Made by a program: the position numbers and the translations under genes. Positions 10,319 to 20,373 of a DNA stretch of 64,000 bases are shown here, one piece after another. The first letter of the stretch is position 1, and every line of letters begins with the position of its first letter. The DNA comes from Bacillota bacterium (GTDB lineage Bacteria > Bacillota > Clostridia > Saccharofermentanales > Saccharofermentanaceae): NCBI GenBank assembly GCA_023397475.1, contig JAEWUD010000037.1:7250-71249 (forward strand), read 5' to 3'. The notes beneath the pieces were generated by a model that was not told where the DNA came from, did not search any database, and saw nothing but the letters and a program-made list of their open reading frames with translations.

Positions 10319-10499
10319 CTGTTAGTATCCACCTACCATTACAACTAGCACTTTATGCTATGATCCGACAAAAAGAACCAATGGTGCACTCAGCAATTTA
10401 TTGTAACATATAAAATCGAATATCTGGACAATTGAGTGCTTTCGTACATGCACTTTATTTGACGGTCAGCTAGTTTATAAATTAACAATCTCTTCCTCA

Positions 10500-13400
10500 C
10501 TATAGAACTAATCCCAGCATAGCCTGAACGGTGTCATTAGGCATTCCATAATTAACGTACATGAAAGTATACAATGGTTGTAAAAAGGCATCTCCAACAC
10601 CGCTTAAGAATTGGCTCAAATATTGGTCACCGACATTTTTTGCCGAAAGCTTAAACAGTATCCCGACCGATGCCGATATCATAAATAACATTAGAAGAGC
10701 TAAGGGTTTTGTTTTATCAGCAGCTTTAAACAATGTTGCTTTTGTTCCTAGTTCAAAAACTTTGGAAACACGTAAGCCTAAATATCCTCCCGCCGCACCT
10801 ATAACCATTGAACCGAAAAACCCCCATATGTCATGATTCTCCATTTCCGGATCGAAAATAATAGCCTCTAGCATATACATATAAGAATTTACTGTTGCTC
10901 CCTCAAGCATCGTCCGGATCGTAGTGCTTGCCATTAGATCCGACAAGAAAGCAAAATGTCCGGAAGGATCGCTGTATATTATAGGGTTAGCATTGGCAAA
11001 GATATATTTGTTTAGCGATATCGGCTGATTCCAATAACCGGCGAACGAATCCATACTCGCGAATGTTCCGGTAGATGGATTCATATAGCGAGCTCTCAGA
11101 TAATAGAGGCCGGTTGCATCCTCCTGCTCACCTTGAAATTTGTAATCGTTACCAGAATATCCCGTGTGTGATATCTCTTGCCCAAAGGCTTTAAAGATAT
11201 ACTTGTCCGTTATAGCTCCGTTCTCATCCGTCAGGGCTCGCACGGAAAGGATTCCATCCAACAGATAAAAATACATCCCATCATTTTCGTTTCTTGAAAT
11301 CAAATAATTCCCTCGTACAAAGAACGTTTCGTTCCCTTCAGAAGACGAGACAAGAATCTGCGAGATGCCCGATGAATAGTCGAGCGTGTAATATGTTGTT
11401 ATTCCGTCAGTAGTCTTTGTTGTTCTGTCTCCAAGATAATTGTAAGTGTATTTTTCTTTTAATACATTCATCATATAATATGTGTTTGATTCTATCATTT
11501 GGTTGCGAGAGTTATATTTATAATTCGAGATCTGTGCTCCTTGATTCGCCACAGAAACTAAATTCCCGGCATCATCGTAGAGATAAATTATGTCATCCGA
11601 CTCAATAAGTTGATTCAGACTGTTATAAGTATAGTTGGTAATCTCACCATCCTTGTTCATGGATGTTCTGTTGGAGTTTAAGTCATATGTGTAGCTTGTT
11701 GTGCTCACATCCCCACCCTCTTCAATAGATTCAGACGTAAGCCTCCCAAGTTTGTCATATGTATAGGACACAGTTCTGCTTCCTTCATTAACTGATAACT
11801 TTTCTCCGTTTGCACCCAAAGAGTACTCATATGAGAGGATAACATCATCATTTGAATTTATGCTGACCTGCTTAACTAGAAGATCCACAGAATTGTATTC
11901 ATACGTCGTTGTAACTCCGTTTGGATACGATGTTTCAATCAAATTTCCGACCTTGTCATAAGAATATGTTGTTGCATTTCCGTTATTATATTTTACACTG
12001 ACAATTCTTCCTGCCTTATCATATCCGTATTCTACAGTTCCTTCCTTCGTAGCAAGAGTAATCAGGTTTCCTAGTTCATCATATGAATAGTATATTGTAT
12101 TACCTCTCGCATCTTTCTTCGATGCAAGATAACCCTCACTTGTGTACACATATGAAATCGTTCCGTCCAGGTCCTGTACGCTTTTCAAACTCCCGATTGA
12201 ATTGTATTCGTATGTAATTACACCTTCTTCATATACAATTTGCTGCACTCTCCCATGTGAATCGTACATATATAGGGTCAAATTACCGCCGAAGTCTGTT
12301 TGACTTATAATCTGACCTAAAGCGTTATACTCAACTGTAGCGGTCTTTCCCGCTGCATTTGTAGTACAAATAAGTCTTCCGTAGTTATCGTAAGAATATG
12401 TTGTAGAGTAGCCCAAAGGACAAACAGATTCTGTTATGTTACCAAAAGAATCGTAAGTATAACTCCATGTGCTTCCGGTTGCATCTGTAACAGATACCAG
12501 TCTATCCATTGAGTCATAAGAATACTTTGTTTCATTTCCTTCGGCATCCGTTTCGAAAAGCATTCTTCCTCTGACATCGTAACCCCATGTGTATGTGATT
12601 CCGTTAGGATATTTTACAGCTATCTGATTCCCCGCTTTGTCGTATTCGAATATATACGTATAATTATTTGCGTTTGTTATGCTTGCAATCTGACCCCTAT
12701 TTGTATACGTATATCTTGTTTCGTTTCCGAATACATCTATTATAGCTGTATTTTGTCCTTTTGCATCATACTCATAATTTGTTGTTCCGCAAATACTATC
12801 CTGAGTTGAAATTAGTCGATTGCAGTCATCATAGTAATATGCAATCTCGTTTCCTGAAGAGTACGTTGCTTTCAAGAGGTTGCCTGCAGCATCGTAAGAA
12901 AACAGAGTTGTTCTTCCCATGCGATCTGTGGCAGAGATATTCTGACCTTCTAGGTCGTATATAAAAATCTCTGTTGTTCCATCTGAATATTGAATATTTG
13001 TACAATGTCCGAACACATCATATGAATACTCGGTTCTATTACCAAGACTATCGGTTTTTGAAATCCTATTTCCTACGTTGTCATAAATATAGCCTTCTGT
13101 GGTTCCGTCCGAGTATGTGATTTGCGTTATTCTATCAAAAGAATCATATGAATATCTATCGCTTAAAGTCTGTCCATTGTAGGTTGTTGCCCTCGAAATC
13201 GGCCTTCCTATCGAATCATAGGTATATGTTGTAACAGATCCTTCTGCATTCGTTAGAGAAATTAATTGATTCTTTTCATTATACGACGCATTGTATAGTG
13301 TTCCGAAATTATCTGACAAACTAGTTAGGCAACCTGAAGAATCATATTCATATTCCTGAGTATTACCACCGGCACCACTAGCACTAACTACATTTCCATG

Positions 13401-16400
13401 TTCATTATATTCGAGAACAAGTTCTATATCACCACATGCAGACATGGTAAGTAGCTTACCCTCGGCAGTGTACGTATTCTCATATGTTCTCCCCTGCTCA
13501 TCAGTTATGCTGAGAAGATCATTTGATGCAGAATAGTTGTAGGTTAAGAGTCTCCCCATTGCATTTGTTTCTGTCTTGAGATTGTGATTCTCATCGTATG
13601 TTTTTCTTGTTGTATGACCAAGTGGATCTGTTTCGGTAAGAATTGAACCAAAATCATCATATGTATAAATTGTGCTATACCCTAGTCTGTTCGTGACAAC
13701 TTCAGTTTTCGCCTCAAGACAGTGAACAAACTCCGTGCGGTTGCCGGCTGCGTCAATGACGGCGATCAGACGACCGGTATCGTCGTATTCATTTCGAGAG
13801 ACAGTAATTCCGCGGGGATCCGTGATGGTCAGAAGATAATGCGACGCGTCGTAGGTGAAGCTTACGGTCTCTCCGCTGATATCCGTGACCTGTTTAAGAT
13901 CTCCGTTCTCGTTGTACTGATAGGTGACCTTTCTGCCGGAAGGATCGGTAATACTGGTGACCCGGCCTTGTGCGTCGCGGGAGATCTGCACCGTTTCCCC
14001 GTTCGAATGATAGATTCCGTCCGCGTCGAAGGTAAGTTGCGTTCCGTTTGTATAGTCGATACGCAAGATGCCGTTCTGATCGTGCAGGTGATAGACTGTT
14101 CCGTCTGCCTTGGTCAGCGTATACTCGCTCGGGTTATAGACCTGGAGATCCGCTGTGTACAGCATTCCGGCGTTATAGATCAGACCCGTCGTCTCTCCCA
14201 CGGCTTCGAGCTTCGATGTCGTTCCGGACTGCGCCTGATAGGTCGCGGCAATTCCAAACGAAATCGGAGCAAAGGGCTGGCGGTTGGGCGTCAGGACGAG
14301 GTCGAACTTCTCCAGTTGACCGTTCCCCCAATCGACGATGATCTCGTGAGGCTTGCTCTCTCCGATCTGGTAATAAAGACCTAGTCCGCTACCGGAGCTC
14401 TCCTGTGTCCAATTCGTCCCCGGAATAACCGCCTCGGAAAGCTTCACGCCGGAGATCGAGAGGTTCCAGCCGTAGCCGAAGTCTCCCGATGTCGCCCGGT
14501 TGCGACTGTCATAGCCTCTTGCGATCGTCACGGGAGACCCGTCGATCGGTACGGTCATATCGACAAACGCGATCGAGAAATTACCGATCTTCATCTGGCC
14601 TTCGACCAGGACCACTACATCAGAAATCTGGGCTTGTCCGGCGTCGTCATAACCGCTGACCCGGATCGTGTACCACCCGTTGTTGAGCATCGTCGGATCG
14701 AAGGTTCCCAGTGTTCCGTTCTCGACCGGTTCCGTTCCTCTGGCAATCTCGGTGAACGAGGTAGCGTCGATCGGAGCATAGGACAGGGTGTAATAGCTAA
14801 GGTTCGTCTCCGAGATCGAGCCTACGATATCTGTTGGCTTCGTGATGACCTGTCCGTCGGTAAGTCCCGAGAAAGAGACCTCCGGCAATTCGACAGGTGC
14901 TTCCGTGACTTGGACGGTAAGTGTAACGGTTGTCGCGTTCTCGTCCGGATCTGTTGCCGTCACCTTAATCGTGTGAAGGCCGACAGTTTCCGCCGTGTAG
15001 GTATAGATACCGGCGGATTCGAGGACCGTGCCGCCTGTGGACTCTACGCTGACGGTGACAGAACCGCTGTCATCGCTGGCGGAGATCAGGAGAAGCGACG
15101 ACTCTCCGATTGCGAGGACATCCTTTTCGAGAGATGCCTCAAGAACCGGGGGAATGGCCTGCGGGTCAATGACAAGGATCTCTTTTGCGACCTGCGTCAC
15201 ATTCCCGGACGTATCTGTGGCGACCGCGGTGAGGGTCACGTGCCCGGCGTCTGCCAGGATTTGTGAATACGTAAGATCGGGGGCAAGACGCACCTTCGTA
15301 TCGTCAATCGACAGAGTGACGTCTTTGATCGCGACATTGTCAGATGCGGTGATCGACGCGGTCAGCGTCTCCCCGAGGTTATAGGTATCCTTGTCCGTTG
15401 TCAGAGTAAGGTTCGGTTTCACCGCGTCCTGATCGATCACCGTAAGGATTGTTGTCGAGGACACAGATGAATTGCCGTCGCTTGTCGTGAGCGTGAGCTC
15501 ATAGTCGCCGGCCGCGCTTACTGTGATGCTCGGATTATTGATAAAAGCGTTGGAGAAGCTGACGCGGCTGTCAGTGCAGGTCCAGGTAAAGTCGAGTTTG
15601 CGGCCGGAAACAAAGGCATCGTCTGTCGCGAATGCACAAAGCTTGTACGGAACGTTCTTACTGGCAAGAGCCGTCTGAGGCAGGGCGACCACCGGGATCA
15701 GATTCTCGGGCTTTTGCAGATTGTACGGCTTGGACGCGATAGTGATCTCGTCGAGCTTCGGGCTGTACCCGTCCTTCGATCTTGTCAGACGGACTTCGAG
15801 ACGGACGTATCTTCCGGCGGGAAGCGTGAAATCGTCGCCGTTATTCACGACAACCTGCTCGCTGAAGGTCACATTGTCCGTGCTGGTCGAGACGAGAACC
15901 TCGATGAAGCCGTCGTTATAGACTTCGCTCTTCCAGCTGATCTTGCCCCACTCCGTGCCGTCTTCCTCACTGTCATACACGGCGGACCACGTTGCGGAAG
16001 TCGGAGCACCGGTCAATGTGCTTCCGGTCATATCGCTGTAGTTATAAAGGATGCCGTCAATCTTGGGGCTTGTATATATTACCTCTCCGAGAGGTGTCAC
16101 GCCGTCACTGCTGATTGGACCCTTGTTTGGGTCGATCTTCTGGATATATCCGGAGTGGCAAACCACCCAGATATAGCCTTCGGAATCGACGGCGATGCCC
16201 GTTGGTCCGGCTTGTACTGTGATGGTACCCAGATAAGTACCGTCACTCTTCAGACGGCCGATGGTCGATCGATATAGGGAGTGCGCGATCCAGATATTAT
16301 CGTTCTGGTCCGCGGCGCAACCCTGCGCATAGTAATTGCCCTGATTGTAGGTTCCGATCAGTGTTCCATCCGGGCTGTACTTGCGAATTTTGCTGCCGTT

Positions 16401-18497
16401 CGCATGCGAGGTATTCCAGACATTGCCTTCACTGTCGATGGTAAGTCCATAGCTGGGCGCGGAATACCCGGTCCAGTTCCCTCCGTTGGGTCCCGTAAGC
16501 GGCTTGGAGGTATCCCATCGCATCAGGGGATTGGCGGACCAGATAACTCCATTCTCGTCGATCAGACCACCGTATCCGCCGAAACCGACGCCGCCCTCCG
16601 TGCGAAGAATTGCACCGGTCTCACCATCCAGAAGGACAAACTTACGATTCGCTGTTCCGCTGACCCATACGTTATTGTCCGCGTCGACCGAGATATGACG
16701 AGTTCCGCCGGTCGGCACCTTGATATACAGAAGAATGCACTCATCTTCTGCAGTGGATACTCCGCCAAGACTGTCGGCTTTTCCCGTATTGCTCCATGCG
16801 AGAACATCACCCATTCCGATCGATGTGTCGCATTTTCCGTTTCCGTTCTTGTCGATCCAGCCGCCGTTCTCGTATAAACCGATCTTGACCACGCTACTGC
16901 CGTCGCGGTTCGCGACCCATACGTTGCCGTCATGGTCAACCGTCGTACGTGAAGGATTGGCTCCCATGCCTGCCGGCGCCGAGCGGAATTCGCCCATGAT
17001 CTCGCAGGTCTGGGTATTGATCTTCAATACCGTACCTTTCGAGGAATTCGCTACCCACATGAAGTTCAGGACACTCGTCGTACCGTCGATTTTGAGAGCG
17101 TCATTTTCCGGGACAGCATTAAGAAAAACACCCTCCTGGAAATCTTCAGCGGTCGTATAGATCTTATATGAGGCATCGTTCAGAACATTGACAAGCATCG
17201 TGTCGCTTGTCGTCAGAAGACCGTCAAATGCTTGCAGCTGAAGCACGTAAAGCCCGGGAACAGGAAACGTTACCGTCGAATTCGCCGTATGAGGATCCGC
17301 GAAAATCGCTTCGCCTGGGCCTGTCAGCATCTGCCATGTAAGTTCAGGCTCCGGAAGCAGAATAGCGTCATCCGAAACCGTTCCCGCCAGAGTATATGTC
17401 TCAGAAACATAGATCTCGGCGTCAGCTCCCGCATTCACGACCGGTGCGTCATTGATCGGGAGAAAATCATCCGGCGCTCCGACGATGGTAACCGAATTAC
17501 AATTCAGTTCAATCCGGTCCGCGATGATTCGCCCGTTCAAGGTTAAGGTACTGCTCGTGATCTTAACCGTTCCGTTCGGAGCATAAAGAATTCCGTTCAT
17601 GACAAAATCTGATCCGTTTATAGTAATATCGCCGTTCTGGGAATAGACGATAAACTTATCCGCGGAGGTAACTGCCGAAGTATCGATTCCAAGCTTGATG
17701 TCCTGATCGGCAATCACATAGCACTGGCCGGAGAGCTTGGAACTATTGAACATGAAAGAACCGGTCGTCTGCAGTGCGACATTGGAGAAAGCGTCTTTCT
17801 TCTTGAACGTCTTGTCCTGGGTGTATTGCGTACCGTTGGCCGCGCGAGCAAGGATATTGGCACCGAGATCCGGCATCGCTATCGGAGCGATATTCGGATT
17901 CATCGAATCAATGACGACACTCGACCCGTTACAGTCCGTTGTCAGAACGGTGTCCGAACTTCCATGAACATTGAGCTTGGAGCCGGCAAAGCGGAAGGAA
18001 TTGCCCGAGTAAATATCCCCGGTTATATCTCCGGATGCACAATGCATCTGACAATTGGAAGTCATGCTTGCGGAGAATAACGTATATGCGAGGCCTGTCT
18101 TATCCAGAACCAGAGGCGGAACGGCCGTCGGAATGCCAGTCGGATTTCCCGTTGGTGAGGTTGCCTCCGGTGAAGTATCAGGGGCTGAAGTCGGCGTACC
18201 CGTTGGATTCGACGATGGCTCTGCCGTTGGGGTCGACGTTGGCGCGGCCGGAGCTCCGCTTGTCTCGGACGGAACACCCGTCGCAGGTGGAGTTTGCGTT
18301 GTCCCGGAAGGTTCCTGACCAGCCGAACTCGTCTCGCTCGTCTGTGTCGTCGTCGCAGTCGTCTCCTCGCCTGTCGCGTAGGAAGAAGAGATTCGCGGAC
18401 CGGCCGGCGCGGCCGAGACAGAGAAGGAAATTCCGTTAATTGTTGTAACCATAATCGAGACAGACAGAAACAGAGACAAAAGTTTCATCGTACGCAT
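10500..18497 (-). CDS. Full-length exported RHS/YD-repeat polymorphic toxin
   Basis: This is a 2,665-aa protein with ATG at 18497; a GTG at 18503 is also possible. In order: a signal peptide (residues ~1-33, ending SVSAAPA); a Thr/Pro/Ser-rich linker (~38-130); a beta-rich region with TLNGRIIADRIEL (~130-350); a PKD/Ig-like domain (~355-440); a beta-propeller with repeated G-x-V/I-W motifs such as DHDGNVWVAN (~445-830); a discoidin-like and further PKD/Ig-like domains (~830-1260); an RHS entry region (GYDSRNRATSGDFGYGW, ~1310); YD repeats (~1480-2400); and the RHS core (YLRARYMNPSTG, ANANPIIYSDPSG). The last is a 152-aa hydrophobic tip from 10958 to the stop. The protein resembles WapA-type wall-associated toxins. 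Composition switches sharply near 13.72 kb: about 55-60% GC in sampled stretches of the N-terminal part versus about 40% in the later YD repeats and tip. This implies a recombinant gene. The target of the tip is unknown. Confidence 0.93.
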   Translation of the reverse strand: MRTMKLLSLFLSVSIMVTTINGISFSVSAAPAGPRISSSYATGEETTATTTQTSETSSAGQEPSGTTQTPPATGVPSETSGAPAAPTSTPTAEPSSNPTGTPTSAPDTSPEATSPTGNPTGIPTAVPPLVLDKTGLAYTLFSASMTSNCQMHCASGDITGDIYSGNSFRFAGSKLNVHGSSDTVLTTDCNGSSVVIDSMNPNIAPIAMPDLGANILARAANGTQYTQDKTFKKKDAFSNVALQTTGSFMFNSSKLSGQCYVIADQDIKLGIDTSAVTSADKFIVYSQNGDITINGSDFVMNGILYAPNGTVKITSSTLTLNGRIIADRIELNCNSVTIVGAPDDFLPINDAPVVNAGADAEIYVSETYTLAGTVSDDAILLPEPELTWQMLTGPGEAIFADPHTANSTVTFPVPGLYVLQLQAFDGLLTTSDTMLVNVLNDASYKIYTTAEDFQEGVFLNAVPENDALKIDGTTSVLNFMWVANSSKGTVLKINTQTCEIMGEFRSAPAGMGANPSRTTVDHDGNVWVANRDGSSVVKIGLYENGGWIDKNGNGKCDTSIGMGDVLAWSNTGKADSLGGVSTAEDECILLYIKVPTGGTRHISVDADNNVWVSGTANRKFVLLDGETGAILRTEGGVGFGGYGGLIDENGVIWSANPLMRWDTSKPLTGPNGGNWTGYSAPSYGLTIDSEGNVWNTSHANGSKIRKYSPDGTLIGTYNQGNYYAQGCAADQNDNIWIAHSLYRSTIGRLKSDGTYLGTITVQAGPTGIAVDSEGYIWVVCHSGYIQKIDPNKGPISSDGVTPLGEVIYTSPKIDGILYNYSDMTGSTLTGAPTSATWSAVYDSEEDGTEWGKISWKSEVYNDGFIEVLVSTSTDNVTFSEQVVVNNGDDFTLPAGRYVRLEVRLTRSKDGYSPKLDEITIASKPYNLQKPENLIPVVALPQTALASKNVPYKLCAFATDDAFVSGRKLDFTWTCTDSRVSFSNAFINNPSITVSAAGDYELTLTTSDGNSSVSSTTILTVIDQDAVKPNLTLTTDKDTYNLGETLTASITASDNVAIKDVTLSIDDTKVRLAPDLTYSQILADAGHVTLTAVATDTSGNVTQVAKEILVIDPQAIPPVLEASLEKDVLAIGESSLLLISASDDSGSVTVSVESTGGTVLESAGIYTYTAETVGLHTIKVTATDPDENATTVTLTVQVTEAPVELPEVSFSGLTDGQVITKPTDIVGSISETNLSYYTLSYAPIDATSFTEIARGTEPVENGTLGTFDPTMLNNGWYTIRVSGYDDAGQAQISDVVVLVEGQMKIGNFSIAFVDMTVPIDGSPVTIARGYDSRNRATSGDFGYGWNLSISGVKLSEAVIPGTNWTQESSGSGLGLYYQIGESKPHEIIVDWGNGQLEKFDLVLTPNRQPFAPISFGIAATYQAQSGTTSKLEAVGETTGLIYNAGMLYTADLQVYNPSEYTLTKADGTVYHLHDQNGILRIDYTNGTQLTFDADGIYHSNGETVQISRDAQGRVTSITDPSGRKVTYQYNENGDLKQVTDISGETVSFTYDASHYLLTITDPRGITVSRNEYDDTGRLIAVIDAAGNRTEFVHCLEAKTEVVTNRLGYSTIYTYDDFGSILTETDPLGHTTRKTYDENHNLKTETNAMGRLLTYNYSASNDLLSITDEQGRTYENTYTAEGKLLTMSACGDIELVLEYNEHGNVVSASGAGGNTQEYEYDSSGCLTSLSDNFGTLYNASYNEKNQLISLTNAEGSVTTYTYDSIGRPISRATTYNGQTLSDRYSYDSFDRITQITYSDGTTEGYIYDNVGNRISKTDSLGNRTEYSYDVFGHCTNIQYSDGTTEIFIYDLEGQNISATDRMGRTTLFSYDAAGNLLKATYSSGNEIAYYYDDCNRLISTQDSICGTTNYEYDAKGQNTAIIDVFGNETRYTYTNRGQIASITNANNYTYIFEYDKAGNQIAVKYPNGITYTWGYDVRGRMLFETDAEGNETKYSYDSMDRLVSVTDATGSTWSYTYDSFGNITESVCPLGYSTTYSYDNYGRLICTTNAAGKTATVEYNALGQIISQTDFGGNLTLYMYDSHGRVQQIVYEEGVITYEYNSIGSLKSVQDLDGTISYVYTSEGYLASKKDARGNTIYYSYDELGNLITLATKEGTVEYGYDKAGRIVSVKYNNGNATTYSYDKVGNLIETSYPNGVTTTYEYNSVDLLVKQVSINSNDDVILSYEYSLGANGEKLSVNEGSRTVSYTYDKLGRLTSESIEEGGDVSTTSYTYDLNSNRTSMNKDGEITNYTYNSLNQLIESDDIIYLYDDAGNLVSVANQGAQISNYKYNSRNQMIESNTYYMMNVLKEKYTYNYLGDRTTKTTDGITTYYTLDYSSGISQILVSSSEGNETFFVRGNYLISRNENDGMYFYLLDGILSVRALTDENGAITDKYIFKAFGQEISHTGYSGNDYKFQGEQEDATGLYYLRARYMNPSTGTFASMDSFAGYWNQPISLNKYIFANANPIIYSDPSGHFAFLSDLMASTTIRTMLEGATVNSYMYMLEAIIFDPEMENHDIWGFFGSMVIGAAGGYLGLRVSKVFELGTKATLFKAADKTKPLALLMLFMISASVGILFKLSAKNVGDQYLSQFLSGVGDAFLQPLYTFMYVNYGMPNDTVQAMLGLVL

Positions 18498-18581
18498 CCC
18501 CACATACCCACCTTTTGTTTACATAATTTATTCTGTCGCTCGCACTGTTGCATAAAAATTCGTTATTTCGTGATTCCCCAT

Positions 18582-18610
18582 ATTGTATGCACGGTATATC
18601 GGATTGTCAA
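18582..18610 (-). promoter_or_regulatory. Sigma-A promoter of the full-length RHS gene
   Basis: On the minus strand TTGACA (18610-18605) is followed after 17 bases by TACAAT (18587-18582). This is a near-perfect housekeeping promoter about 85 bp upstream of the RHS start. No operator-like palindrome overlaps it, so basal expression could be constitutive. Confidence 0.75.
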
Positions 18611-18714
18611 GATATAGAGAGAAAATTATGCGTTAAATAAAGAAGAGTTGGTGTTGGGGTCGGCGGGAGATATTTGTTATTGATTATTTTGTGTGTGATA
18701 TGCATTTTTCGCAC

Positions 18715-19531
18715 GGAGCGCCGGCGAGGCCGGCGCGGATTACCGGTCGCGCCGCGGTGCGGCGCTCCGATAAATAAGTTCCATCACCTCCCCGGCCCCC
18801 GAAGTAGTATAAAAATCAGCCTACCCTTCGATTTTAGTGGTTATCATTGATAAAGAATGTCGTTTTTGCTCATTGAGGAAGTATAAAAATCAGCCTACCC
18901 TTCGATTTTAGTGGTTATCATTGACGAATAACGCCATTATTGCTCAATGAGGAAGTATAAAAATCAGCCTACCCTTCGATTTTGGTGGTTATCATTGATA
19001 AAGAATGTCGTTTTTTCTCATTGAGGAAGTATAATTTTGTGCCCCCAACACGTTTTTGGTGGTTATCATTGACAAGCAATCACTTTCAAACTCCCCTAAG
19101 TGAAGGAAAGTACGCCGGCGCTGCCGGCGCGGATTAATGGTCGCGCCGCGACGCGGCGCTCCTCCATAAGCAGTAGTATAAGAATCAGCTTGCCCTCCGA
19201 TTTTGGTGGTTATCATTGATAAATAATCGCATTTTTGCTCATTGAGGAAGTATAAAAATTAGCCTACCATACGATTTCGGTGGTTATCATTGATTAATAA
19301 TCGCATTTTTTCTCATTGAGGAAGTATAAAAATTAGCCTACCATACGATTTCGGTGGTTATCATTGATTAATAATCGCATTTTTGCTCATTGAGGAAGTA
19401 TAATTTTGTGCCCCCCACACTTTTTCGGTGGTTATCATTGACAAACAATCACCTTCAATCTCCCATACGAGAATGAAGGAGCGCCGGCGGGGCCGGCGCG
19501 GATTAATGGTCGCGCCGCGACGCGGCGCTCC
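18715..19531. repeat. Three copies of a GC-rich REP-like palindrome
   Basis: Copies lie at about 18715-18768, 19111-19162 and 19478-19531, each 52-54 bp. The outer arms GGAGCGCCG and CGGCGCTCC are complementary in copies 1 and 3. Copy 2 starts TACGCCGGCG, and the interior holds CGCCGGCG-type self-complementary segments. Copies 2 and 3 share GGATTAATGGTCGCGCCGCG. Spacing between copies 2 and 3 is about 368 bp, matching the period of the surrounding array. They look like repetitive extragenic palindromes. Confidence 0.8.
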
Positions 19532-19600
19532 GCCATAAGCAGTAGTATAAGAATCAACCTATCCTACGATTTAACGATAATCATTGATAAACAACGCGCG
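18807..19600 (+). repeat. Array 1: 74-bp tandem repeats in a ~368-bp super-repeat
   Basis: Unit starts (GTATAA) occur at 18807, 18881, 18955, 19029, 19176, 19250, 19324, 19398 and 19544. Within each block the step is exactly 74 bp. Each block is four units, the fourth of a different type (GTATAATTTTGTGCCCC), and then a GC-rich palindrome. The blocks repeat with a period of 369 then 368 bp (18807, 19176, 19544). Every unit contains GGTTATCATTGA, followed in most by W-A-A-rich sequence and CTCATTGAGGAAGTATAA. No coding signal is seen. The array occupies the region between the RHS promoter and trmB. Confidence 0.9.
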
Positions 19601-19646
19601 CTGTCTCCCCAAAACACCCATATCCTTTGCTCATTTGAACATGAAA

Positions 19647-19684
19647 TAGGGCTATAGCAGAACTTTTGTTTTGCTATAGCCCTA
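19647..19684 (-). terminator. Hairpin terminator downstream of trmB
   Basis: A perfect 13-bp inverted repeat (TAGGGCTATAGCA and TGCTATAGCCCTA) encloses 12 bases. It lies about 30 bp after the trmB stop. The T tract on the minus side is short (ATTTCATG), so termination strength is uncertain. Confidence 0.6.
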
Positions 19685-19714
19685 TACCTCTTGCCCCTAA
19701 TCCACACCTCTCAC

Positions 19715-20365
19715 TTAACTCGGCACAGCCTCCAAGCGCATGATCTTCTTGCCCATCTCGGCAAAGCGAGACTCGAATTCCGTGCGGATATTCTCCTCGT
19801 TCCATTCGCTTGCGTGTAGGTCGTAGGTGACGGCGTCGACCGCAAAACGGACGGCCGCGAATTCTTCTAACGAGAATTCGAACAGGCGCTCGTCGTCGGT
19901 CTTGAAATGAATTGACCCGTCGGGCTTCAGGAGGCGGCGGTACATTTCGAGGAAGCCGCGATAGGTCAGGCGGCGCTTCGGCTTATTTTTTTTCGACCAC
20001 GGGTCGCAGAAGTTCAGGTAGATCCGGTCGAGCTCGTGCTCTTCGAAGTAGTTCGTGATCAGCGTCGCGTCGGCCCGGAGGAACTTGAGGTTCGGGACGC
20101 CCTGCTCCGCCGCTTTTTCGATCGCGGACAGGATGACGGATTCGTCCTTTTCGACGGCGATGTAGCAGATCTCGGGGTGCTGCTTGGCGGTCTCGATCGC
20201 GAAGGTGCCGCGACCGCAGCCGATCTCGAGGTAGAGCTTGGTCTCCGGCGAGAAGCCGCACATTTCGCGCCAATGACCGCGATTACGGACGGCTACGGGA
20301 AACCAGTAGGAAGCGCACGCACGCATACGCTCCGGGATGTTCTTCTTCTTACGCATTCTTGCCAT
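19715..20365 (-). CDS. trmB: tRNA (guanine-N7)-methyltransferase
   Basis: This is a SAM-dependent methyltransferase that makes m7G46 in tRNA. I chose the ATG at 20365 (216 aa, MARMRKKKNIPERM), because family members start close to this RxRxxK motif; a longer frame would overlap the upstream gene. Motif I is LEIGCGRGTFAIETA, followed by YIAVEKDES (SAM ribose-binding acidic residue), LRADA, and YLNFCDPWSKKNKPKRRLT, the TrmB signature with the tRNA-binding basic patch. FKTDDERLFEFS completes the family pattern. Length is normal. It starts 8 bp after the stop of the ATC-hydrolase-family gene and is probably cotranscribed with it. Function is secure. Confidence 0.96.
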   Translation of the reverse strand: MARMRKKKNIPERMRACASYWFPVAVRNRGHWREMCGFSPETKLYLEIGCGRGTFAIETAKQHPEICYIAVEKDESVILSAIEKAAEQGVPNLKFLRADATLITNYFEEHELDRIYLNFCDPWSKKNKPKRRLTYRGFLEMYRRLLKPDGSIHFKTDDERLFEFSLEEFAAVRFAVDAVTYDLHASEWNEENIRTEFESRFAEMGKKIMRLEAVPS

Positions 20366-20373
20366 GGATGTCT

